DNA of 64,000 bases. It comes from Ceratothoa steindachneri. Its lineage: Eukaryota; Arthropoda; Malacostraca; Isopoda; Cymothoidae. A model generated the notes under the pieces. The model was not told where the DNA came from. It saw nothing but the letters and a program-made list of their open reading frames with translations, and searched no databases. How positions within the stretch are numbered: position 1 is the first letter of the stretch; each line of letters begins with the position of its first letter. Made by a program: the position numbers and the translations under genes. The DNA lies in NCBI GenBank assembly GCA_963969495.1, contig OZ018321.1, positions 107,770,557 through 107,834,556 on the forward strand, read 5' to 3'. Shown here piece by piece: positions 1-10,977 of the stretch.

Positions 1-656
1 GGATTGTGATCTATAGCGACTCACAAAGCGCCCTGAGTGCTCTCGGGGCATTGGAATCTCCGCATCCCCTCGTTCGCGATATCCGTGACGCCACGGTTTT
101 GGCGAGCCGGGTGCATGTGTAGATTATCTTCTGCTGGGTTCCTGGACATGTAGGAATTGCGGGGAATGGGGGCGCCAAAGAGTCCGCGAGGACTCTGCGA
201 TCAGACCAGCGTTTCACTCTTCCTAACACTGACTACATTGCAGGAATACGGGCAGCTCTTCGGATTGCTTGGCAAATAAGATCGGAGACGGTCGAAGGGA
301 ACTTAAAGTTGCGTGCCATTGCATCGCGACTGTTCCCATGGACCTATCCCCCAATGCCGCGACGGCTATAGGTCGCCTTCTGTCGTCTCCGAATCGGACA
401 CACTCCTGTGACGCATCGCCATTTGATGGAGCGCTCGCCTGCGCCCTATTGTGACGACTGCGTCATCCCCCAGACTGTTCGGCACATTCTTGTCGAATGT
501 CCCAGTCTGGGTGATCTTCACGCACGTTACCTGTCCCGGTACCGGGATGGGCGGGGTCTCTACCGCCTGTCCCTTGTCCGCGGGACGAGTACGTGCATAT
601 TGACTGGTGTACTTTTTGACCTTTGGGGGGAGGCCGGCCTTCTCCCTATTATTTAA
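1..656 (+). pseudogene. ORF2 C-terminus (RNase H and CCHC finger), broken
   Basis: The frame reads the RNase H motif SDSQSALSAL, then WVPGHVGIAGN, then the C-terminal finger C-x2-C-x7-H-x4-C (CDDCVIPQTVRHILVEC). In a LINE this RNase H would remove the RNA template strand during second-strand synthesis. A stop codon interrupts the RNase H domain near 120, and the ERAD segment that follows the GHVG motif in better copies has been shortened to a few residues. A later frame disruption lies near 370. The natural stop follows GLLPII at about 654-656. It is not a functional gene. Confidence 0.8.
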
Positions 657-900
657 GCATTGTTTTTTTTGGTTGGGGGGAGGTTGCTTTTTTTTTTTTT
701 TTTTCCTTAAGGTTCCACGCCCCTGTGCCGGGGCAACCTCCGCCTGACGCAGGAGCTTGCTTCCTTTCCCCCTTTTGGAGTGTTTTTCGTCTCTTTAATT
801 TTATTTTAAAGTAGCCTAGAACTATGCTAGTTTTAATACGGCCACTAATATCTAAGTAGGCAGTCGCCAGATGAGCTCTTAAAAAAAAAATAATAAAATA
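1..900 (+). mobile_element. N-family LINE copy N1, 3' part
   Basis: The 3' end of an RNase H-bearing non-LTR retrotransposon that is cut by the left edge of the window. It runs from the RNase H domain through the ORF2 stop near 656, a T-rich 3' UTR, the family 3' hairpin (about 811-870) and an A-rich tail (881-900). It is close to the copies at 14369 and 38111, so it is fairly young. The next copy begins at 901 with no intervening sequence. Assignment to the I/Nimb-like group comes from domain order and is inference. Confidence 0.85.
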
Positions 901-1437
901 TTCCCCAATGCCGCGAAGATTCAGGTTGCTTTCTGTCCTCTCCGAATTGGACATACTCGCGGGACGCACCGCCATTTGATGGAGCGCTCGCCAGCGCCCT
1001 ACTGTGAAGACTGCGTTGTCCCCCAGACTGTTCGGCACATTCTTGTTGAATGTCCCAGTCTGGGCGATCTCCGTGCACGTTACCTGTCCCAGTACTGGGA
1101 TGGGCGGGGTCGTTTCTGCCTGTCCCTTGTACTCGGGACGAGTTCGTGCACATTGACTGGGAGCAAGCCGGCCTTCTCCCCTTTATTTAACTAGCTGTTT
1201 GTTTTATTTTTGTTGTTTTCTTTATAGGTCGCACGTTCCTGCGCCGGGGGGTGGGGAGGCGGACCTCCCCCCAACGCCGGAGCTTGCTTCCTCCTTGTCG
1301 CTATTTTCCCTTTTTATTGTTGTTCTTTTTTGCATATTCTTATTTCAAAGTAGCCTAGTGCTAGGTTGTCGTGAGTGCGGCGACTTGTGACCAAGTGGGT
1401 ATTCGCCAGATAGGCTCCTAAAATAATTAAAAAAAAA
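901..1437 (+). mobile_element. N-family LINE copy N2, severely 5'-truncated
   Basis: A 5'-truncated copy that starts inside the C-terminal part of ORF2 (equivalent to about 20680 in the full copy). It encodes the CCHC finger CEDCVVPQTVRHILVEC and terminates near 1190. The 3' UTR hairpin lies at about 1350-1412 and the A-rich tail at 1420-1437. It diverges from N1 more than N1 does from the 14369 copy, and its 3' UTR resembles the 46704 copy, so it probably belongs to another subfamily. It abuts N1 upstream and N3 downstream. Confidence 0.8.
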
Positions 1438-2790
1438 TTCATTCACTTCCAAGTTCCAGCACTTCGGGGTGCTGATGGGGCTGATTACCGCTCCATTGTT
1501 CGTTTAAAGCTATACCAGAATCTATTTTTAAGCATTAGCCACTGAGATTGAATTGAGGAAGGTGGTCTCGATCCACCACACTGTCCCCGTTTAGCGGCCC
1601 GTGCCTTCCGCGCATCTATAGAGAGCCCCCTTGATAATACTGGAGATATGCCGCTTGGTCTGTGCCGTACATAATGCATTATACTCTTCTACTCGCGAGC
1701 GCAGTCTCTCCCTCATTTGCCAATTTCTCTCATTTCATCTGTAACCGCTTTCGATGGGGTCTCTTCCGTCGCGAGACGCCAATTATATCCTAAACTTTTC
1801 GGATCTAGGGCAAGGCAAGTGTTTTGAGAGCTTGATGTATATTTTGGGCCGGTGGCGCAGATAGTTCTGCGCAGGACGCCATCATGGAGGTTCCCAAATT
1901 TTCTACAGATCTGGGAATACTGTATTCGAACTTCTTGGAGAACACGTCCTCTCACGCTGGCGCCGTTGGATTATACTCGGATGGCTCCATATCTGAAGAG
2001 GGGGTTGGCTTTCCCGCCTTCTACCCTTTGTTTTAATCCGGCAGGGCTCTTGCCGGTGCTGCATCTGTCTTAAGGGATGAGGTGTTTGTAATACACGGCA
2101 CCGTATGTAGATTACGCGCCTTGCCTAGATATTTATTGATTAAGAGTACTCACTGAGTACTGCAAGACGGGTTGATGTCGAGATTGTCTGTTGGGTTCCT
2201 GGACATGTAGGATTTCAGGAAATGAGGGCGCCAAAGAGTTCATGAGGACTGAGCGACCAGACCAGCGTTTTGCTCTCTCTCACACTGACTACATGGCATG
2301 GTTCAGGGCAGCGTCCCGAAATGTCTGGCAAAGAACACGGGAGACGGCCGAGGGAACCTAAAGTTGCGTGCCATCGCACCACGACTGTTCCCCCCCCCTC
2401 AATTATGTGACGGCTTCAGGTTGCTTTCTGTCGTCTCCGAGTTGGACACACTCGCGGGATGCACCGCCATTCGATGCAGCGCTCGCCTGCGCCTTATTGT
2501 GACAATTGCGTTTTCCCGCTTGTCTCTTGTTCTCAGAACGGATTCGTATACATCTGATTGTGGATTATTTCTTATTTGCAGGAGCTACGCCTCCTCCACA
2601 TATCCTTTTAGTTGGTATTGGGCGCACGCTCAGACTCCTGAGGGAGCGGGCCTCTCTTTCTTACCTGAGAGTGCCGTGGTAGGCTTCCTTTTGTTTAAGT
2701 TGGGCTTTTTTTTCTTGTAGCTTTTAAAAAACAAAACAAAATAAGCTGAAATATAATTTCGGCGATGTTTGCCCTAAAAAATATTTAAAA
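1438..2790 (+). mobile_element. N-family LINE relict N3
   Basis: A strongly decayed copy that starts near the end of the RT domain (equivalent to about 19560 in the full copy). Recognisable blocks are the segment matching the thumb/linker region (about 1455-1680), the pre-RNase H linker (1800-2080), the WVPGHVG-equivalent segment (about 2180-2230) and the C-terminal region (2290-2530). Many frameshifts and deletions are present. The tail near 2740-2790 keeps a short TTTCGGCGATG-type hairpin remnant. The 5' end abuts the A tract of N2. Confidence 0.65.
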
Positions 2791-5400
2791 GTTGCTTAAG
2801 TTCCTTAAAAAAACATCATTCACAATTGCCCTTCCGCTTGTATATTGTATAACTCACTGTTACACTCCTTCAACTTCACCTTTGAACTATCTCTCACGGC
2901 CCATCCGCTCACAGTTCTTAGTCGCCCTAAGTCGTCGTCATCTCCTTTTTATGCCTCTCGGGCCGGATCCGTCTCAGGCATTTTTAATTTCCTCGTCATC
3001 ATCACTCCCGTACAAACCCCCCATCGCAGACACAAACTGTCGTAGATGCCATCGTTTTTTGTTACTTTATAGTTTTAAGAAGTAGTAATAATACAATCAC
3101 CCCCTGTCCGTATTGACTTTCAATCTTTCTGACCCGGATGCTTCCAATCACTTCCTTTTTTTCTAAATAAAATTAATTGCCTAGAGGGAACAAGTTCGGT
3201 GTATAGGACCTACGCGATTCCTTGTGCATAAAAAAATCCCAGACAAAAACAACTCCAAACTAAAACCGATTGGCAAACGCATAATCTCGTTGATAGGGGA
3301 TCTTTGAGTAGTAAATATGTCCTGAACATTATGCCGTTTCGCACGGCGACCCGTGACCCAAATTCCCTCTATTCTTTCGGCTCTGACCTCATCACTACCG
3401 CTCTGCGAGACGATTGGGCGGCGCCGAGAGTGAGCTACGAAGATGATTTCGGCAAATTTCATTGTTTCTTGGCACCCACCCAAGAATCAGAGATGGCATT
3501 TGACAAGAGGCTCATTGAATCTGTTTAAAGGCAAGGAAATCCCCATGATCTAAGCCCCCCCCCCTTCCCCTTTTCTCCTCTTGATTGGAGCCGCTCGTGT
3601 GTGGCGTTTTCATACTCTCTTTTCCAAGTTTCTCATCCCTCGTGACAATCAATACCATCTTTTGCGGAATGAGGCCACATCCACATTCAGGAAAGTTGCT
3701 TGCTTCTCTGGTTTGCCACCCACTCGTCTCTTTATCATATAGGTATCACCTAGGTCGTACTTATACAGTCTCCAGTATGTATACATTGCCATTTGTATTT
3801 GACCTAGCATAACCCGGTGAATAGTATCTCATAGATCCGATAAGAGCTTTTTCATAACCTCTAAACGCTTATTCGGAGGTAGACGCCTAACGGAAAAATT
3901 GCTCGTCAAGTTAGCGACCAATTTGGTACAGGGAATATATTGCCTGGCTCGGTTTATCGCATCTCCGTGTCTGGTTTAACAGTTGATTTTGAGTGTAAAT
4001 CTCGCCCCAAATGCCTATTGATGTGTGTTAAAATGCAGATATTTTAGTTTACTTATTAGGAAAATGAAAACTATATATTACAACGTGGGGATCATCATAC
4101 TGTCAGAAGGAAGAGGAGAAACACAAGTAAATATAATAAATTGAATGCGAATCATGGAAAAAATGAAGAGAAAGAATATAATTTTAAACATCAACTCTAA
4201 ATACTCGAAAGGGGATAACATATGGGCAAAACCTGCGCCCGCGCACACAAAAACTAACGAATTAAATTCAAAAGTATGAGTTTGAACTTTGACTGGATTT
4301 GGTGCTTTGGAAGGAATCGAAACGGCGAAAATAGGTTTTCCCCATTCCAAAATAATATCGCCTGGCCTTAGCTTAAATATTGCCGCTCTGATGTAAGAAA
4401 TTTAATTCTATTCCTATGGCACCATTAGATGGTAAATAAGTATTGATGGTAATCTGAGGGTAGATTCTATGTTACTGCTTGGATCGACTTGTGAGAAAAT
4501 GTTGCCCACCCTTCAGGGAGTGAAGTGTTTGTTCAGTCGCAAGTTAGGAGAGCGACGACAAATGGGGAATATTTGGGCATTAGTAAAAATGGTCCTCGAT
4601 GTTGGAGAATATTACAAGAATCCATATAGGTTTGGAAGAAGGGGTCCTTGATTTAGTCCTGTATGGGCCAGTTGCGAAGACGGGCCAGCATAACTTTTTG
4701 GGCAGGGGCGGTAGAAGGATTAGTTCCAGTAACTGGCGGGTCGGATGTTTTATGAGGTGGTGGCGGGGAAAAATGCCAATCGGCAAGCAATTACGAATGG
4801 AAAATCTTCTTACAGACGGTGGAAAATCGGAAAATTGAGTTCGGGGGGGCTGCGGAATAAGTTGGGAGGTGTTCAGATAGTGCGGTCAGTTGCCTGCTTG
4901 CCACGCACCAACGTGAGAAGGTATCTTGCAGCAGGTCATTGTCTTTCGTGAGGAGATCTGGAGGTGAAGATGTGAATACAGGTTCAATGCGAGGATGATG
5001 TTCCGGGGAGCAACATATACGTAACACGAAATTTCCCGAGAGAGTGGAAGGATAAGAAGGAGAGCGTCCCGAATGGCTTAAAAATCCACCAACTGCAAAG
5101 AACTCCGGGTGCAGGGAGAGGAGGAAGGTAGAGCAATGCCCCCCTTCCCCCTACAATAACATGGCAACCAATGATGTGTGAAAGAAATAGTAGCTATCGG
5201 TAAAGATGGCCATGTTCTGAGACTAGGTGTATGCATGACTAAGGAAGTCTGTTTATTGAGTACTAGCGGGGTTTGAAGGTTTGCTTACCAGAGGAAACTC
5301 GTGGGACAGATTTTGGTGAAGGGCAGGGAACGGCTGCCATCTTCATGTGACCTGTCGCTGCAAACGAAGAGAAGTCTTCGCATAATGCAAGACAATCCAA
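2791..5400. other. No recognisable gene
   Basis: About 2.6 kb of mixed-composition sequence. Open frames here are short, and none shows a domain, a convincing codon pattern or a match to the elements elsewhere in the window. Short C-runs (about 3558) and an AT-rich tract (4020-4200) are present. I see no RNA gene. Confidence 0.5.
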
Positions 5401-5401
5401 C

Positions 5402-5532
<131 letters not shown>

Positions 5533-5609
5533 TTTTCGGGCTACATTTGACGGGGTGCATAATAGACCCCACCCCCCCCGCTATATCAACCTAGCTTATG
5601 GCTGGGAGA

Positions 5610-6420
5610 TATTAACAGTTTACTCAAAGTAGCCGCTCTCAGCTTCCACCGCGACCTCATGACGGCTCTGAATCTTATATCATGCGTTCCTCACTGTGTC
5701 CCTTAGAATGGAATATCTTCGAACACCTCCTTGTTCTTGGCCACCAGCTCGTTTTTGACCTTGCGGGCGCAGCGTTTGGTCTCTTTCTCAACCGCGCCTC
5801 GTATGTATGGATACATAGGATTAAAATCCGGAGAATGTAGAGGCCAGCAAGTGGCGCTAGTGTTATCGTAGAAACTCTCCGACAACCCCTTCTCATTCTT
5901 TCCTGAGATGGCCTACCAACAGCAACCCTCTCCAACGACACACCAAAAGATCATCACAGTTGGGGTAACTTAGTTTCCATGATACATGGAACGTCGTCTC
6001 ATGAATTGTAGGCAAGCCACCTTTTTGTTTTGAGTGTTGTGCAACTGGTCCTGGCAGAAGTTCTTTTCGTCTAAAAGAACCAGATCATTCCCTGCTCAAC
6101 AGGATGCTACAGCTTGTTCAGGAACTTCTTTGACTTCTTCAAGCAGTTTTTCTTAGCCTTGGCTGGCAAAGTTCGCTCCTTGTGCCTCTTGTACGAGTGG
6201 TAGCGAAGGTACTCAGTTAGGGCCAACTTCGTGGTGGCGGCTACAACACCCATCTCTCCTGCCAAAGTCCGGATTCCCTTGCTCAGGTCTTCCATCTTCC
6301 CACCCTGAGTTGTAAAATGAATTCAGACGTGCGGACGCAGTCAGAACGCCTGCTGTGTTCCTTTCTGGTGGTCACGGCTTCGTAGTCTCCGATGCAGCTG
6401 TCCATGTCGCATACATCCTT
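5610..6420 (-). pseudogene. mariner/Tc1-superfamily transposase relict
   Basis: Read on the minus strand, the pieces in order are a helix-turn-helix N-terminal region (about 6420-6107: RRSDCVRTSEF, then IRTLAGEMGVV, LRYHSY and KSKKFLNKL), a first catalytic block (about 6075-5950: DEKNFCQDQ, then VPCIMETK in another frame) and a C-terminal DDE block (5885-5700: SPDFNPMYPYIRGAVEKE, normally SPDxNPxDYxxW). A decayed C-terminus reaches about 5610. Several frameshifts and stops separate the blocks, so the enzyme is dead. The host family is a cut-and-paste transposase that inserts at TA. I could not define terminal inverted repeats. Confidence 0.7.
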
Positions 6421-6654
6421 TACAGTGTTCACAGATCATTGATCAGCAGTCATAACGTCGGCATTTTGATACCCGGCACGAATCATCATGATTTCCGGAT
6501 AAATCTTTTCCAATATTCAGATGGCTTCCAGGCCTCCGTGTCTGCTAATCTTTTATCAGCTAAAATTTTATTATATATGCTATCCAACACCGCTGACTGC
6601 TCACCAATACATCAATCTGTTTCTGAAAAGAAAATGACATTAAATATTGTCAAC

Positions 6655-7036
6655 TTTAGGTATAAATATCCGATACATGGTCAAAAGTTTATTTGTCATA
6701 GTTACACAACAGTAAAGTAATCGAAAATTGAACATGTTGTGTATTTTGTACGTTGAATACAAATTATTGGTATCATATTGCAAAAAAAGTAAAACATTTC
6801 TATGATTACGGCAAAAATATCAAACGAACGTTTCAAGCTAGTACAGCTTCCAACCGTTTGAGATATTTACTTATGAGGTCCTTACAAATATTTGTAGGTA
6901 TCTTGGCCCATTCTTCTTGGCATATTCTTTTTAAATCTGTTAGATTTCTTGGGTCACTTTTCTGAATCTTTACTTTTAATTCTCGCCGCAGGTTTTCTAT
7001 AGGATTTAGGTCAGTCGACTGACTTGTCCTGAACGG
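6655..7036 (-). mobile_element. Tc1-like element fragment, one end
   Basis: Matches the left end of the better Tc1-like copy at 9297-10772: shared blocks include aatcgaaaattgaaca, tgtacgttgaata and the segment coding the last residues of the transposase on the minus strand (about 6830-7036). Unlike the 9297 copy, it keeps the outer part of the terminal repeat (about 6658-6715). It stops at about 7036, where PLE sequence begins. Confidence 0.7.
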
Positions 7037-7069
7037 AGCCTCTGATGTGCATCGGACGGTAATCTACCT

Positions 7070-8072
7070 ATATACTCAAGTGGATGGAGTGGCTATGGGG
7101 TCACCCTTAGGGCCGACTTTCGCCAACTATTATATGGGTCAACTTGAAGAGAGATTATTGGACATCATGGAAAATAAGCAACACACACATAACGCCGATA
7201 CGTAGACATCTGCATCAATGTCCGAAACGAAGAACATCTGATAAACATCAAGCAGCAATTTGTGGAGTACTTCGTGTTAAAATTCACTTATGAATTGAGC
7301 ACGGGCAATAAACTCCCTTTCTTGGACGTTGAGGTTCAAATCATCAATGGTAGCTACATCACTAAAGTACATAAGCAATTGTACGAACATGGGAAGATGC
7401 CTCATTGCGGAGAGTGAATACCCAGAAAGGTATAAAATAAGCGTAATTGGCTCATACATCCGCCGACCATATAAATGCCGCTCTACGTGGGAACTTTAGC
7501 ACCAAGAGATTGCACGAGTAAAACAAACACTCGTGAACAACGGTTTCTCAAACAGCATGATTGACAAACAACTCCAATCATTATTAAATAATCATTGTAA
7601 AGATACGGATAAAACTGAAACTAATCAGGAAGAAGTAAACAACATCAAAGTGTATTACAGAAACCAGATGTCCACGGCCTATAAAATAGATGAAAAAAAC
7701 ATCAAGGAGATTATTAACCGTAATATCAAGGTTAAAAATCAAATGGATAAAACTCAACTCATCATTTATTATAAAACTACAAAAGCCAGCAATCTCCTGA
7801 TGGAAAACAACGGCTGCCTAAACTCCTCGAATCTCAAGTCAACCAACATAGTTTACGAGTTCATGTGCCGCGATAAAGACTGTAAGCTTTATAACAACTC
7901 AAAATATATTGGCATGGCAACTACTACACTTTCGAGACTTGTAACTATGCATTTGCAAAGTGGAGGGCCAAAAAATCATATGGAGAGTGCTCATAACATT
8001 AACCTAACGAGAGATATGTTAGTTAATAAAACACCGTTATTAAAAGAAAAGAGGTTAATAAAGCTAGGCTGA
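7070..8072 (+). pseudogene. PLE RT and GIY-YIG endonuclease, broken
   Basis: The first block reads YTQVDGVAMGSPLGPTFAN (about 7072-7130), the typical PLE RT motif. It is followed in other frames by RYVDICINV, the expected YVDD box with the second Asp missing, and by GNKLPFLDVEV. The nuclease block (about 7845-8072) has IVYEFMC and YIGMATTTLSRL, matching the Y...C, YIG and TxxxLxxR pattern of GIY-YIG nucleases. In this family the nuclease is thought to nick the target DNA. Frameshifts near 7200 and 7420 and the missing Asp rule out activity. Confidence 0.75.
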
Positions 8073-8262
8073 ACATCCTAGAAGCTGGAATCGCTCATTA
8101 AAATTATTTTAAAATTCAACTCACCAGACTGGCCCGTTTCCTCTAACGTTATGCTCAACCTAGGCGGAATAAATACCCCTTAAAAATCGTTTTCTTTCAT
8201 TTTGTCAGATCCTCACTCCACTCATTACATTGGTAAAGGAGGCCAGAACATATTAAAACGCT

Positions 8263-8296
8263 ATGAAGATTATCGAATAAGATCGAAAGCTCAGCA
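8263..8296 (+). ncRNA. PLE stem-loop motif, degenerate (hammerhead-like)
   Basis: Order seen: ATGAAGA, a weak ATC/GAT stem, GAAA, then GCTCAGC. The same layout, better preserved, occurs at 12281. It resembles the CUGANGA-stem-GAAA core of hammerhead ribozymes reported in PLEs, but the first bases are changed. Probably inactive. Confidence 0.4.
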
Positions 8297-8336
8297 ATTT
8301 AGTTTGGTTTTTACCAAACAGATTCGTTTAAAAGAG

Positions 8337-8456
8337 ATGAATACAGGACAAGTCATCCACCATCTACAAGATGGAATTAAAAAGATAGTTAGAAGAAGAG
8401 AAAGTTGCGAAAGGAAATTAATTAAGGCAAAATGCACAATGGTCTTCAACAAAATT

Positions 8457-8462
<6 letters not shown>
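8337..8462 (+). pseudogene. PLE ORF N-terminal segment, cut off by (AT)n
   Basis: Translates as MNTGQVIHHLQDG, then KIVRRRESCERKLIKA, then VFNKICI, and runs straight into the (AT)n tract. The segment at 12329 has the same pattern (MN.G..I..L, basic helix, KLIK, VFNK.CI). The basic KLIK...VFN..C pattern resembles PLE ORF N-termini. No further coding sequence follows. Confidence 0.45.

Positions 8463-8500
<38 letters not shown>
8459..8500. repeat. (AT)n microsatellite
   Basis: About 42 bases of AT dinucleotide directly following the PLE N-terminal coding segment. Confidence 0.95.
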
Positions 8501-8503
<3 letters not shown>

Positions 8504-8534
8504 GTAAGTATTGCTGCTAACCAGGCTGATTTTT

Positions 8535-9162
8535 AATTTCACAGCGAAAGCAAGGGCGCAGAAGATTCTCAAGTACATAAGTTTATTGCAATTTTTGAAA
8601 CAACGTTTCGGGCAACATACCCATCTTCAGCTTCTAAGATTAAATTGTAAGAAAAAAAATAATTATAAAATCATTACAGTTATGAAAAGGAAAGAATTTG
8701 AACTAAAGGTTTTAAATGGAATAGAAAGTTGTTTTTTTTTTTCTAGAAAAAATTAAGGGTATACAACTAAATTGATTAAAAGATACACAAAAAGACATCC
8801 ACAAAAAAATTGATAAAAAGTAATTAAAAAAACCGAAAGAAATAACAAAAGTACTAAGATGAATCAAAAGTGATCAACCTATTTTACGAAAAAAACCCTA
8901 AAAAGACAAACAGGCAATTAAAAATATAAATTAATAAATCAATTCAAATAAACTAAGAAAATAGTGAGTAAAATTACAAAAAATTTAAAAACAATGTATA
9001 AACTAAAATAAATACTAATCTGAATCAAAGGGGTAACAATTTAAATAGTTTAAGATGGTGGAAATCAATTAAAGGTATGAAGTAAAAGAAAAATTCAAGT
9101 GTTTCAAAAATTGCAATAAATTTATGTACTTGAGCATCTTCTGCGCCCTTGCCTTCGCTGTG

Positions 9163-9167
<5 letters not shown>
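8535..9167. repeat. Inverted-repeat cassette (67-bp arms)
   Basis: Bases 8535-8601 and 9101-9167 are inverted copies of one another with three mismatches that I can see in 67. The interior (8602-9100) is A-rich, non-coding, and carries a PLE-type stem-loop motif at 8600-8632. (AT)n tracts lie close outside both arms. It may be a fold-back derivative of a PLE terminus. No transposase is present. Confidence 0.75.
8600..8632 (-). ncRNA. PLE stem-loop motif (hammerhead-like core)
   Basis: On the minus strand: CTGAAGA, T, stem GGGT/GCCC with a 5-base loop, then GAAA. The two conserved boxes match the CUGANGA and GAAA boxes of hammerhead ribozymes, with one extra T before the stem. No clear stem III or cleavage site is visible, so catalysis is unproven. 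Confidence 0.45.

Positions 9168-9231
<64 letters not shown>
9166..9231. repeat. (AT)n microsatellite
   Basis: About 66 bases of AT dinucleotide next to the right arm of the inverted-repeat cassette. Confidence 0.95.
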
Positions 9232-9235
<4 letters not shown>

Positions 9236-9296
9236 ATAATATGGGTTGTCTTAATAATGTATGGAGTGAGTGAGTGATGAATTCTTATATGTTGTG

Positions 9297-10772
9297 ATGA
9301 ATCGAAAATTGAACATCTTATGTATTTTGTACGTTGAATACAAAATTGGTATCATATTGCAAAAATAGTAAAACATTACTATGATTACGGCCAAAATGAA
9401 AACAAGTTAGTATTTGGTGATATGACCTTTCGTCGCTAGTACAGTTTCCAACCGTTTGGGATATTTACTTATGAGGTTCTTACAAATATTTCTAGGTATC
9501 TTGACCCATTCTTCTAGGCATATTATTTTTAAATCTGTTAGATTTCTTGGGGCACTTTTCTGAATCTTTACTATTCATTCTCGCCACAGGTTCTCGATAG
9601 GATTTAGGTCAGCCGACTAACTTGGCCATCCCATAACCTTTATTTTCTTCTGCTGAAACCACGCTGCAGTGGCCTTGGCTGTATGTTTTGGATCGTTGTC
9701 CTGCTGGAATGTCCATCCTCTTGGCAACTTAAAGTCGTCTGAGATTATCATCCAGAATCCTGCGATACATCTGAGCATTCATTTTCCCTTCAATAATATG
9801 GAATCTTCCAGGAACTGCAGAGGGCAAGCAGCCCCACACCATTATGTTGCCTCCTCCAAACTTCAGTGTTGAGATTGTATTTTTAGGATCATGTGCTGAG
9901 TTTTTCTGCCTCCAAACGTGGTTAACACTATTCCGCCCAAATAACTCGATCTTCGTCTCGTCAGACCATAGTACAGCGTTCCCAAAACTTGCAGGCTTCT
10001 CTAAATGTTCCTTGGCAAAATTCAGACGATTTCTAACATGAAATGGTTTCAATAAAGTGTCTTTCTTGGTATGCAAGAATAGAATCCCTCGTTCCTAAGA
10101 ACTGCCGCTAATTGTGTTTTTGCATACATTTTTCCTAGCTGCCTCTAAATCTTTCTGAAGTTCAGATCGAGTCACTCGAGGATTCTTCTTTAATTTAAGG
10201 ACTATATAGACGCCCTGAACGTGGTAGATTGCAGTGGACTGAAATGACGTGAACCGGCGAATCGTGTCACCAATGGTTGAGATTGGTATTTTTAGCATAG
10301 ATGAAATTTTTCTATAGCCCAAACCACATTTATGTAACTGAAAAATTAGTTCTCTTGCCCTTTTTTGTCATTTATTTAGGCTTCGCCATATTAGAATTAG
10401 AGTGTTGAACGATGACCTCCTTCTCATGCAGCTCTCAGACACTAACTGAGGTCTGCTCTTTCACGTGGACGAAGTAGATTATTTTTCTAGAAAGTTTTAC
10501 AGCATTCCTGTCACGTAAACTACTCTGGAATGGTCGAGAACTATTTATTATCGCTTTAAAACTAATTTTGTGGGTGTGTTGGATACTTTTTGAGGCGATT
10601 ACCTAACACTTTTGTCTATATAATATCAATGCTTTACTATTTGTGTATTCTAATACTGAATTGGCATTCAACGTACAGAATCATGAGATGTTCAATTTTC
10701 GATTACTCTGCTGTTGTGTAACTATGATAAATAAATTTATGACTATGTATCTGATATTTATTGCACCCACTG
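9297..10772 (-). mobile_element. Tc1-like DNA transposon
   Basis: A Tc1-like element whose transposase reads on the minus strand. The right end (10557-10772) and left end (about 9297-9395) are diverged inverted copies that share aatcgaaaattgaacat and tgtacgttgaat. The outer right end reads CAGTGGGTGCAATAAAT on the minus strand and is followed by TA, as expected for TA-targeting elements. The left end lacks the outermost bases. The right terminal repeat is also copied, inverted, just outside the element. Confidence 0.8.
9408..10390 (-). pseudogene. Tc1-like transposase, frameshifted
   Basis: About 327 codons, near the usual 330-345 for this family. Order on the minus strand: start at 10390 (MAKP), helix-turn-helix region (GYRKISSMLKIPISTIGDTI), a second DNA-binding region (RVTRSELQKDL), then the DDE core with LWSDETKIELFG (first Asp), WTFQQDNDPKHTA (second Asp) and [11 protein letters not shown] (final acidic, usually SPDLNPIE). 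Breaks: a stop after MAKPK, a stop near 10340, a frameshift near 10090 and one near 9730. All three catalytic regions are readable, so it is a relatively recent relict. Ends at the TAA complement at 9408-9410. Confidence 0.82.
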
Positions 10773-10934
10773 TATAACAGCAAAGTAATCGAAAATTGAA
10801 CATCTCATGATTCTGTACGTTGAATGCCAATTCAGTATTAGAATACACAAATAGTAAAGCATTGATATTATATAGACAAAAGTGTTAGGTAATCGCCTCA
10901 AAAAGTATCCAACACACCCACAAAATTAGTTTTA
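10557..10934. repeat. Near-perfect 159-bp palindrome at the Tc1 end
   Basis: Arms 10557-10715 and 10776-10934 are reverse complements with one mismatch that I can find, separated by 60 bases that contain the outer tip of the Tc1 right end. The two true ends of this Tc1 copy have diverged much more than these arms have. The inner ends of both arms stop at the same base (agtttta), after which the flanks differ. Confidence 0.85.
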
Positions 10935-10942
10935 TTTCTTAC

Positions 10943-10977
10943 TAAGTTTCGAAAACTACAAGTTTTCATCTTCAGGC
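10943..10977 (-). ncRNA. PLE stem-loop motif (hammerhead-like core)
   Basis: On the minus strand: CTGAAGA, T, a perfect 7-bp stem GAAAACT/AGTTTTC with a 3-base loop, then GAAA and CTTAGTAAG, which can form a small 3-bp hairpin. This is the best match in the window to the hammerhead two-box pattern, but it has one extra base before the stem. Activity is not shown by the sequence. Confidence 0.5.

Larger units (their letters stand above)
7037..8460 (+). mobile_element. Penelope-like retroelement fragment PLE1
   Basis: Contains PLE RT motifs, a GIY-YIG endonuclease remnant, a 3' region with a stem-loop motif at about 8263-8295, and a short piece resembling the N-terminus of a PLE ORF (8337-8460) that ends exactly in an (AT)n tract. 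PLEs combine a telomerase-related RT with a GIY-YIG nuclease and are often arranged as partial tandem units, which could explain an N-terminal segment downstream of the nuclease. It is degenerate throughout. Confidence 0.75.
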
